Part shown: piece after piece, positions 1-6,759 of the stretch | How positions within the stretch are numbered: the stretch's first letter is position 1 | How the letters are laid out: each line of letters starts with the position of its first letter | Position numbers and translations under genes: made by a program | Notes under the pieces: model-generated | The model's input: the letters and a program-made list of their open reading frames with translations, nothing else | The model's database searches: none | What the model was told of the DNA's origin: nothing | NCBI GenBank assembly: GCA_004010275.1 | Contig: RBWT01000049.1 | Coordinates: forward strand, 1 to 46,474 | DNA: 46,474 bases | Direction: 5' to 3' | DNA from: Streptomyces huasconensis | Lineage (GTDB): Bacteria; Actinomycetota; Actinomycetes; Streptomycetales; Streptomycetaceae

Positions 1-276
1 GGGCGGTGGGGGTGTTTGGAGTCGCGGATGTGGATGGCTAGGGGTGGGGGCGGCGACTTCGACGCAGTCGTCACCCTCACTGCTGCTGCTGTAACTGCTC
101 TTGTGCCAGCCCTGGGCGACCTCTACACAGTCGCCTGACTCGTTGCTGCTGCTGTAGCTGCTCTTGCGCCAGTCGAGGGCGACTTCAACGCAGTCCTCGC
201 CGTTACTGCTGTCGCTGTAGCTGCTCTTGAACCACTCCAGCCCGGACGTGTCCTCAGCGAAGGCCTTGCGGATCAT
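1..276 (-). CDS. DUF397 protein with three tandem units, partial at window edge
   Basis: Small acidic, Ser-rich DUF397 protein, a family encoded next to XRE/DUF5753 regulators in actinomycetes; its biochemical role is not settled. Reading leftwards from ATG 276 it has three 21-residue units, each starting W(F/R/H)KSSYS and ending DCVEVA. Family members normally have one or two. The frame is open to the window edge. After the third unit the usual ending (IHIRDSKHP) is present but in another frame, and removing one C from the C-run near position 30 restores it. The ATG overlaps the TGA of the XRE gene (ATGA), so the two are translationally coupled. Identity is secure; the 3' end is not seen. 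Confidence 0.85.
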   Translation of the reverse strand, partial: MIRKAFAEDTSGLEWFKSSYSDSSNGEDCVEVALDWRKSSYSSSNESGDCVEVAQGWHKSSYSSSSEGDDCVEVAAPTPSHPHPRLQTPPPP

Positions 277-1127
277 GTCTCTCCCAGCACTTGCTCGATG
301 AAGGCCCGCGACTCTCTTGGCGTGAGGGCCTGAGCCCGGATAATTCCATACCGCAGTTCGAGAATACGGATCTGCTTCGGATCTGAGACCGGACGACCAG
401 CGAACTCGTCGTCTGTACGCCCCATCGCCGTGCCGTCCCCAAACTTGAGCACTTGGATACGCCCGCCCGTCCCGGGGTGGTCACCGCGGGAGGTCGGCAT
501 CACCTGGATCTCGACATTCCGCAACTCCCCCACCTCCAAGAGGCGTTCGAGCTGGCGGCGTAGAACCATTCTCCCCCCAACCGGGCGCCGAAGTGTCACC
601 TCCTCTTGGACAAAGCTGAGCTCGGGCGCGGGTGACCGGCCAAAGATCGACTGGCGGGCCATTCGCGCCGCCACCAGCCGCTCCAGCTCCTCGTCCGAGT
701 ACGCGGGCCGCCTTGTCCCCAGCAGTGCCCCGGCGAACTCACCGGTCTGCAACAACCCATGGATGTTGTGGTTGCTGTAGAGGCACACCTCGACCGCCCG
801 CTCCTCCAGCTTCGCCAGTTGCCGCACCTTCTTCGGATACCTGGCCTCCCGCATCTTCTCCTTCATGGCGGAGACCAGCCCCTCCGCCCGCAGCACCCCA
901 TCCGCCATGTCCAGATACTCGGGCCGAGGAATCCGCACCCCGCGCTCGATCTTCCGGACCATGTCCTCCCCGTAGCCGACCGCGTCGGCGAACTCCGCGA
1001 CGCGGAGCCCCGCCGCCTCCCTCCGCAGCTTCAGGTGCTGGCCGACCATCTCGACCGCCGCACTGATCTCGTCTTCGGGGTCGACGTCCCAACCGGGTTC
1101 GTCCACACCGTCGTTGCGTTCTGCCAC
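273..1127 (-). CDS. XRE-family regulator with DUF5753 domain
   Basis: DNA-binding regulator of about 284 residues. A helix-turn-helix lies near residues 27-85 (QHLKLRREAAGL through MVRKIERG), and the rest fits DUF5753, with LLQTGEFA near the domain start and the usual C-terminal SRAFIEQVL. I chose GTG 1127 because a clear GGAGGT lies 7 bases upstream; the longer ATG-initiated frame to 1235 has no comparable site. It overlaps the DUF397 gene by four bases and is divergent from an anti-sigma-type ATPase. This set resembles the whiJ/abaA-like clusters of Streptomyces, which influence development and secondary metabolism. The target of this copy is unknown. Confidence 0.88.
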   Translation of the reverse strand: MAERNDGVDEPGWDVDPEDEISAAVEMVGQHLKLRREAAGLRVAEFADAVGYGEDMVRKIERGVRIPRPEYLDMADGVLRAEGLVSAMKEKMREARYPKKVRQLAKLEERAVEVCLYSNHNIHGLLQTGEFAGALLGTRRPAYSDEELERLVAARMARQSIFGRSPAPELSFVQEEVTLRRPVGGRMVLRRQLERLLEVGELRNVEIQVMPTSRGDHPGTGGRIQVLKFGDGTAMGRTDDEFAGRPVSDPKQIRILELRYGIIRAQALTPRESRAFIEQVLGET

Positions 1128-1283
1128 CGCGCCCACCTCCGACGTCCGTCCAGGTCCAACGCGCACTCGTACCCGTACGTCACCCAAGACAGCCGAGACA
1201 ACGCGGGACAAGCGCGGGACAAACGCGATACGCACGGCCCGCAGCCCTGTTCACGGCGCACTCGCGCGGCCACTCTGAGTGAC

Positions 1284-2291
1284 GTGAACCAAGAAACCGC
1301 CGGGGTGCAGAGCCCCGCCCCCACACACCAGTTCACGGTCCTGCTCTCCGCCACGCGAAGGGGCGCCCGCCTGGCCAGGCTCCTCGCGCGGGAGCAACTG
1401 CGCAGCTGGGGCCGCCCGTACGAGACCGCGGAGCACGTCGTCGCCGAGCTGGCGAACAACGCCGCGCTGCACGGCCATGTGCCCGGCAGGAGCTTTCGCC
1501 TCGCGCTGATGGTCAGCGGGGCGGACACGCTCCGTATCGAGGTGACGGACGCGAGGGCGGACCGGCACCCGCCGAGTACCGTCCGGCCGCCGCTGCCGGA
1601 GGCGGAGGCGGGCCGGGGTCTCCTCCTCGTGGAGGCCCTGGCGGACCGCTGGGGCACGGTGGACGGCCCCGTGCCCTGCAAGACGGTCTGGGCGGAGCTG
1701 GCCGCCCCGCCCTACCGTGACGGCTCAGCCCATGCTGCGCGCGCCGTCCAGAGCCTCGCGGATGATGTCGGCATGGCCCGCGTGCTGTGCGGTCTCGCCG
1801 ATGATGTGGAGCAGCGTGCGCCGGGCCGACCACCGCGTGCCGGGCTTGGTCCAGGGGGCGTCCGGCAGCGGGTGGGTCACGTCGAGGGAAAGCAGGCCGG
1901 CGACGACTTCGTCGGTGCGGCGGGCGGCCTCGGCGTAGGCGTCCAGCACGCCCGCCAGGGTCTCGCCGGGCAGCATGCGGAACTCCTCGGCCCGCCGCGC
2001 CCAGTCGGCCTCGGTCATGTCGCTCACGCCGACCAGCGCGGACCGGCCCTCCAGCATGAAGGCGCCCCACCTCGTCTCGACCGAGGTGACGTGCTTGATC
2101 AGCCCGCCCAGGCACAGCTCGCTCACCGTGGTGCGCAGCCCGGCCTGCTCGTCGGTGAGATCGCGGGTGGTGTACCGCAGCGCCTCCCGGTGCCCAGCCA
2201 ACGCGTCCATCAAATCGTGCATGGTCTCCGCCTTCCCGTACGTACTGCTCCGCCTGTTCCGTTGCCAGAAGGAACGCTACGAACCAAGTAG
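1284..2291 (+). CDS. ATP-binding (HATPase_c, anti-sigma/SpoIIAB-like) protein, 3' end doubtful
   Basis: Histidine-kinase-type ATPase domain of the RsbW/SpoIIAB-like group, which in Streptomyces often accompanies XRE/DUF397 pairs. The N box is ELANNAALHG, followed by VTDARAD (G1) and GRGLLLVEALADRWG (G2), and the domain ends around position 1710 (VWAELAAPP). Homologues stop about here at roughly 140-145 residues. This frame instead stays open to 2291 and runs antisense across the whole DinB gene. A TGA lies at 1718-1720 in another frame, so an indel near 1700 that removed the native stop is the simplest explanation. Only 1284 to about 1720 should be trusted as protein. The GTG start has a weak ribosome binding site. 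Confidence 0.6.
   Translation: MNQETAGVQSPAPTHQFTVLLSATRRGARLARLLAREQLRSWGRPYETAEHVVAELANNAALHGHVPGRSFRLALMVSGADTLRIEVTDARADRHPPSTVRPPLPEAEAGRGLLLVEALADRWGTVDGPVPCKTVWAELAAPPYRDGSAHAARAVQSLADDVGMARVLCGLADDVEQRAPGRPPRAGLGPGGVRQRVGHVEGKQAGDDFVGAAGGLGVGVQHARQGLAGQHAELLGPPRPVGLGHVAHADQRGPALQHEGAPPRLDRGDVLDQPAQAQLAHRGAQPGLLVGEIAGGVPQRLPVPSQRVHQIVHGLRLPVRTAPPVPLPEGTLRTK
1725..2222 (-). CDS. DinB / mycothiol-transferase-like protein (DUF664 type)
   Basis: 165-residue four-helix-bundle protein of the DinB superfamily, DUF664 subgroup. Members bind a divalent metal through three histidines and include mycothiol- or bacillithiol-dependent S-transferases. Candidate ligands are the His in GLIKHVTSVE and the HAGH cluster in GETAQHAGHADI near the C-terminus. 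The phrases DEQAGLRTTVSELCLGGLIKH and GTRWSARRTLLHIIGETAQH are typical of Streptomyces members. It stands alone and converges on the ATPase gene. Its substrate cannot be told from sequence. An inverted repeat lies about 60 bases upstream. Confidence 0.85.
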   Translation of the reverse strand: MHDLMDALAGHREALRYTTRDLTDEQAGLRTTVSELCLGGLIKHVTSVETRWGAFMLEGRSALVGVSDMTEADWARRAEEFRMLPGETLAGVLDAYAEAARRTDEVVAGLLSLDVTHPLPDAPWTKPGTRWSARRTLLHIIGETAQHAGHADIIREALDGARSMG

Positions 2292-2311
2292 GTCAATACC
2301 GGGCCTACTTG
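2285..2311. promoter_or_regulatory. Inverted repeat upstream of the DinB-like gene
   Basis: Perfect 8-base arms CAAGTAGG and CCTACTTG are separated by 11 bases. The repeat lies about 63 bases upstream of the DinB-like start (minus strand) and over 100 bases upstream of the toxin-antitoxin pair. It is a plausible operator; no regulator can be assigned. Confidence 0.4.
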
Positions 2312-2392
2312 CCCGGAGGGGCCCGAGCCGGCGACGCCGCACGCCGCCGCCGACTCACTGGCGACCTGGCCGACGACACCCGCCACCGGAGT

Positions 2393-2409
2393 GGTACACA
2401 ACCTGTACC
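2393..2409 (+). promoter_or_regulatory. Probable toxin-antitoxin operator
   Basis: Perfect 6-base arms GGTACA and TGTACC with a 5-base spacer end 8 bases before the antitoxin ATG. RHH antitoxins commonly repress their own promoter by binding such short palindromes. The position right at the start suggests a very short or absent leader. Confidence 0.5.
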
Positions 2410-2417
2410 TTGGAGTC

Positions 2418-2687
2418 ATGGCTCTGAAGCGCACCAACGTCTACGCCGACGACAGCGACCTTGCCCTGATCAAGGACGCCGCCGCCCGCCTGGGCGTCCC
2501 TGAAGCCGAGATAATCCGCGAGGGCATTCACCGCATCGCGCTCGCCCACCGCGTGTGGGACGAACCGTTCGTCACCGACGAGGAGACCTTCGACCTGGGC
2601 GAACCGATCACGAGGGCGGACATCCGCGCGGCCATGAGTGACGGCCACGAGGCCCGGGAACGACGCAACGGAGGGCCCGGGGCGTGA
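2418..2687 (+). CDS. Ribbon-helix-helix antitoxin (VapB/CopG-like)
   Basis: 89-residue protein with an N-terminal RHH segment (MALKRTNVYADDSDLALIKDAAARLGV...IIREGIHRI, described here in parts) and a charged C-terminal tail that would wrap the toxin. I start at ATG 2418 because homologous antitoxins begin with MALKRTNVY-like sequence; an upstream GTG at 2391 would include the operator. The stop overlaps the toxin start as GTGA. The antitoxin would bind DNA as a dimer and neutralise the PIN toxin. Confidence 0.85.
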   Translation: MALKRTNVYADDSDLALIKDAAARLGVPEAEIIREGIHRIALAHRVWDEPFVTDEETFDLGEPITRADIRAAMSDGHEARERRNGGPGA

Positions 2688-3121
2688 TCGCCGTAGCCGA
2701 CACCTCAGGGCTCCTCGCGCTGTTCAACCGTTCCGATCCCGCTCATGAGCAGGCCAGGAAGGCCGCTGACCTGTGCGGTCTCCTCGTCGCCTCCCCCTTG
2801 TGCCTCACCGAGGTGCACCAGGTGGCCACCAGTCGGGCCGGCCGCCAAGCCGCCGATTCCATCCTCCGCTCGTTGACGGTCCGCACGCGTCACCTGCGTT
2901 TGGTCCTCGCGCCGCCCACACCCGAGACTCTCGACGCCGCCCTGTCCGTACGGGCCAGGTACGCGTCACTCGACCTGGACCTGGTGGACGCGGTGAACGT
3001 CGCGCTGGCCGCCGAGTACGACACGGACGCCGTCCTGACCCGGGACCTCCGCGACTTCCGCGCGGTCAGGCCGTTGGGGCGCCGGTACACGCACTTCCGC
3101 ATCCTGCCGGACGACCTCTGA
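2684..3121 (+). CDS. PIN-domain toxin (VapC-like ribonuclease)
   Basis: 145-residue PIN-domain protein, the presumed RNase toxin of the pair. The acidic metal-binding residues are all visible: Asp in VADTSGL near the N-terminus, Glu in CLTEVHQ, Asp in DLDLVDAVNVALA, and Asp in VLTRDLRDF. VapC toxins cleave tRNA or rRNA; the target of this one is unknown. Its GTG start overlaps the antitoxin stop. Both genes are intact, so the module should be functional. Confidence 0.88.
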   Translation: MIAVADTSGLLALFNRSDPAHEQARKAADLCGLLVASPLCLTEVHQVATSRAGRQAADSILRSLTVRTRHLRLVLAPPTPETLDAALSVRARYASLDLDLVDAVNVALAAEYDTDAVLTRDLRDFRAVRPLGRRYTHFRILPDDL

Positions 3122-3299
3122 CCCGTACCCCCATCGCCCCGAGCGGGACCGGACCTGTCCCCACGACAAACGGACCACCTGCCACGGTCACCCAACCCCC
3201 CGCCATGAACGGCACATGGCAGTCACATTGCATGCCCCGCCGTTCCCTTGAGGCCCCGCGGTCACCCCCGCTACGTTCGAGGAGTCAGGTCGACGACTT

Positions 3300-3371
3300 G
3301 GCCGTGTGCCCGAGTGGCTGAGGGGCTGGACTGCAAATCCAGTTACGCGGGTTCGATTCCCGCCACGGCCT
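3300..3371 (+). tRNA. tRNA-Cys (anticodon GCA)
   Basis: Full cloverleaf. The acceptor arms GGCCGTG and CACGGCC pair over seven bases. The anticodon stem CTGGA/TCCAG encloses CTGCAAA, giving anticodon GCA. The T arm is GCGGGTTCGATTCCCGC. The discriminator base is T, as expected for tRNA-Cys. CCA is not encoded. Confidence 0.97.
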
Positions 3372-3458
3372 CTCCCGCGGGAGAAGTGGGCCTGGACCCA
3401 CCCGTCCGTGGGCCCAGGCCCGTACCGCCCCCGCCCCGCGCTCCATAGCGTCGAGGGC

Positions 3459-3881
3459 ATGGACACCACCACCACGCACCGCGACACGGCCCCCGCCCGA
3501 CAAGCCCTCGGCGCCGTGCAGAGCAGCGTCACGATGTACGGCATCCTGAGCGCCGCCGCCCTCGCGGCGGTCGTCGCCGTGTCGCTCGGCGGCTCCCCGG
3601 TGAACACCTTCATGTGGGTCAGAGCCGTCCTGCTGCCCATGGTCGCCGTACTCCTCCACCGGCTGGCCGTCTCCGCCGCCCAGGGCTCCCCGCGGGCCTT
3701 CGACCGCCTGAGCACCCTCGCCGTGATCATGCCGGTCGCGATCATCGGCGTCGACCTGATCCCGGGCGTCTGCCCGCCCTGGTACGCCGTGACACAGACC
3801 GTCTGCATGCTGCCGGTGCTCCGCGTCGCGTACCTCACCCGGAGCACCCCGCTGCGTACCGCCTTCCCGAAGGGGAAGTGA
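3459..3881 (+). CDS. Small integral membrane protein, unknown function
   Basis: 140-residue protein with about four hydrophobic segments: GILSAAALAAVVAVSLGG, MWVRAVLLPMVAVLLHRLAV, LAVIMPVAIIGVDLIPG and the VTQTVCMLPVLRVAYL stretch. The N-terminus is hydrophilic. I place the start at the ATG following GAGGG. I recognise no family beyond the hypothetical membrane proteins common in Streptomyces. It is transcribed away from tRNA-Cys and ends four bases from the convergent P-loop kinase. Confidence 0.75.
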   Translation: MDTTTTHRDTAPARQALGAVQSSVTMYGILSAAALAAVVAVSLGGSPVNTFMWVRAVLLPMVAVLLHRLAVSAAQGSPRAFDRLSTLAVIMPVAIIGVDLIPGVCPPWYAVTQTVCMLPVLRVAYLTRSTPLRTAFPKGK

Positions 3882-3884
3882 CGC

Positions 3885-4439
3885 TCAGGCCACCCGCGCC
3901 TCGTCCAGCCGCCCCAGGACCGCGTCCACCGTCTCCTCCACCGACAGCTCCGAGCTGTCCAGCCAGAGGCCGAGCCGCGGGGTCGTCTCGCGCAGGCCCG
4001 TGTCCAGGTCCTGGACCGTCCACGCGCCGTAGCCCGTCTTGCCGCGGCCGGCCTCGCGGGCGGTGACGACGTCGGGGCGCGGGGCGAGGACGACCACGTA
4101 CAGGGGGCGGGTGCGGACGAGGTCCACGTACGTCTTCAACTGTTCGCCCAGGATGACGTCCTGGACGACGGCCGTGAAACCGGCGCGCGCGTACGCGTCC
4201 GCCGTGGACGCCGACAGGCGGTACCGCAGGGCGAGTTGGGCCTCCGCCTCTCCCCCGGCCCCGGGTTCGTACTCGACGCCGCCCGAGACGATCATGCGGC
4301 GGTAGACGTCGCCCCGTACGTGCGCGGCCTTCGGCAGCCGCTCGGCCAGCGCCTGCGCCACCGTGGACTTCCCGGACGCCATGATGCCGGTGAGGACGAT
4401 GACACCGGTGGGAGGAGGGGAGGCAGTCATGCCGCCCAT
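3885..4439 (-). CDS. P-loop kinase-like ATPase (chloramphenicol-phosphotransferase-like fold)
   Basis: Small AAA/zeta-type P-loop protein of about 184 residues. The Walker A motif GIMASGKST is near the N-terminus. RGDVYRRMIVSGG follows where substrate-binding residues lie in the family, and VVQDVILGE and LYVVVLAPRPDVV give the Walker-B-like strands. Such proteins phosphorylate small molecules, but the substrate here is unknown. ATG 4430 is an alternative start giving MTASPPP; neither has a strong ribosome binding site. It stands alone between the small membrane protein and the molybdenum hydroxylase operon. Confidence 0.78.
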   Translation of the reverse strand: MGGMTASPPPTGVIVLTGIMASGKSTVAQALAERLPKAAHVRGDVYRRMIVSGGVEYEPGAGGEAEAQLALRYRLSASTADAYARAGFTAVVQDVILGEQLKTYVDLVRTRPLYVVVLAPRPDVVTAREAGRGKTGYGAWTVQDLDTGLRETTPRLGLWLDSSELSVEETVDAVLGRLDEARVA

Positions 4440-4471
4440 GGTGCCACCGGGCCCCCGGCCTCACGAACGGA

Positions 4472-6759
4472 TTACTGTGCCACCGCCGCCTGCGGACGGA
4501 TCGGGAGACGGTTGACCGGGCGGCCCGTCGCCGCGCGCACCGCCGAGGCGATCGCCGCCGGGGAGGTGACGACCGGGACCGCGCTGGCCGCCTTCGCGCC
4601 GAAGGGAGCGACGACGTCCCGTTCCTCCACCAGCTTCACGATGCGGATGTCGGGGGTGTCCAGGGCGGTGGGCAGGGCGTACCCGGTGAGGTCGGGGTGG
4701 CGGACCAGGCCGCGCGGGGTGCGGAGGTTCTCCGTGAGCGCCGCGCCCACGCCCTGCGTGACGCCCGCCTCGATACGGGTCCGCAGCTGGGCCGGGTTGA
4801 GGATGCGGCCCACGTCCTGCGCGACGGCCAGCTCGACCACCCGTACGGAACCGATCTCGATGTCCACGTCGACCACCGCGCGGATCGCGCAGAACGCCAT
4901 GCCCACGAAGGCGTCGCCCTGCCCGGCCTCGTCCAGCGGTTCGGTGGGGTGCGGGCGGCACTGGGCCGTGGCCCACAGTTCCTTGCCGTCCAGCGCCTCG
5001 GTGACCGTCGTGGAGAGCACGCCGTCGTACGAGGTGATCTTGCCGTCGGTGATCTGGAGCAGCTCGGTGGACATGCCGAACTTGTGGGCCAGCGGCTGGA
5101 GCAGCTGCGTGCGGACCATCTTCGCCGCGCGCTCCACCGCGCCGCCCGACACCCAGGTGTGGCGGCCGCGGCAGCTCGGGCCCGCCGGGGGCTGGTCGGT
5201 GTCGACGGGGGCCACGCGCACGTCCTCGATGCCCAGCGTCTCCTGGACGATCTGGCGGGCCAGCGTCGTGAAGCCCTGGCCGGTCTCGACGGCCGCGCAG
5301 ATCACCGTCGCGACGCCGTCATGGACCTTCACCGTGGCGGTGGAGACCTCGTCCGCGCCTTCCGCGCCGAGGAGCTGGACCATGCCGAGGCCGTAGCCCA
5401 CGCCGCGCCGCACGGCGGCCGGTTCGCCCGCGCCCTCGGGGCCGCCGGGCAGCAGCCATTCGTCCTCGGGGGTGTCCTTGGGCAGCTCAGGCAGGGGGTA
5501 GTCCCGTACGGCGGCGAGGAGTTCGGCCACCGGGGCCGGGCATGTCACCGTCTGGCCGGTGGGCATGATGTCGCCGGTCGCCATGGCGTTGCGCAGCCGC
5601 AGTTCGGCCGGGTCGACGCCCAGCTTCTTGGCGATCTTGTCCATCTGCGCCTCGTACGCGGCGCACACCTGCATGGCGCCCTCGCCCCGGACGTGTCCGG
5701 AGGGCGGGTTGTTCGTACGGACCGCCCAGCCCTCGATGAAGGCGTTCGGCACGACGTAGGGGCCGCAGGCGAAGGAGACGGCCGCGGCCAGGGCCTCCGC
5801 CGACGTGTCCGCGTACGCGCGGCGTCGAGCAGGATCTGTGCCTCCACCTTCACCAGGCGGCCCTCGGCGTCCGCGTGGTGGCGGTAGCGCAGCAGGGTGG
5901 GGTGGCGGTGGGCGTGGCCGAGGAAGGACTCCTCGCGGGTCGCGGTGAGCTTGACGGGGCAGCCGGTCCGCAACGCGAGCAGACCGAGCGGGAGTTGGAA
6001 GCTCGCGTCCTCGCGGTCGGCGGTGGCGCCCGGGACGCCCGTGACGACGACCTTGACCTGCTCGGCGGGCAGGCCGTAGCAGGCGGCGGCCCGGTCGCGG
6101 TCGGCGTGCGGGTCGGTGGAGGCGACGTACAGCTCCACTCCCCCGTCGGGGCGCGGCACCGCGAGCCCGGCCTCCGCGCCGATGGGCGCCGGGTCCTGGC
6201 GGCCGATGCGGTACAGCCCCTCGACGACGAGTTCGCCCACCGCCTCCGGGTCGCCGTGCCGCAGCGGGATGTGGCGGATCAAGTTGCCGTCGGGGTGCAG
6301 CGGTTCGGCCTCGAAGGCCTTCTCCGGGTCGGTGACCGGCTCAAGGACCTCGTACTCGACGATGACGGCGGCGGCGGCCATGCGCGCCGTGTCGGGGTGG
6401 TCGGCGGCCACGGCGGCGATGGGCTCGCCGTGGTGGCGTACGACGTCGGAGGCGAAGACCGGCCGGTCCGGCGTCCGGCGGCCGTGCAGCGCGTCACCGG
6501 GCACGTCCTCGTGGTGATGACGGCGTGCTCGCCCTGCATCTCCAGGGCGTGGCTGGTGTCGATGGAGACGATGCGGGCGTGCGCGTACTGGGGACCGCAG
6601 CACCGCCGCCCACAGCAGGCCCTCGGCCCACAGGTCGGAGGCGTAGGGGAAGGTGCCCTCGGTCTTGGCGCGGCACTCCGCCGGCGGCAGGGACGCGCCG
6701 ATGCCGTGCGGCGGCACCTCGGCGCCCGGCGCGGTCACGGTGGTGGTCTCGTCGCTCAC
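4472..6759 (-). CDS. Xanthine-dehydrogenase-family molybdopterin-binding subunit, frameshifted
   Basis: Large catalytic subunit of a three-subunit molybdenum hydroxylase. It starts at GTG 6759, which follows GGAGG and overlaps the stop of the 2Fe-2S gene (GTGA). Family landmarks include GVPGATADRED, SGHVRGEGAMQV, VETGQGFTTLARQ, VAQDVGRILNPAQ and GVTQGVGAAL. The frame breaks at three places: an extra base near 6589, a missing base near 6513 that restores the frame, and a missing G near 5820. With these corrected it reads as about 762 residues. The usual GGxFGxKE motif and the C-terminal GE(P/A) that carries the catalytic Glu are not recognisable (PFGAKAASAVPV stands there), so the substrate and even catalysis are uncertain. 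Confidence 0.8.

Noticed and set aside
2200..3400. Integrated element at tRNA-Cys
   Set aside because: No integrase and no second copy of the tRNA 3' end were seen in the window.
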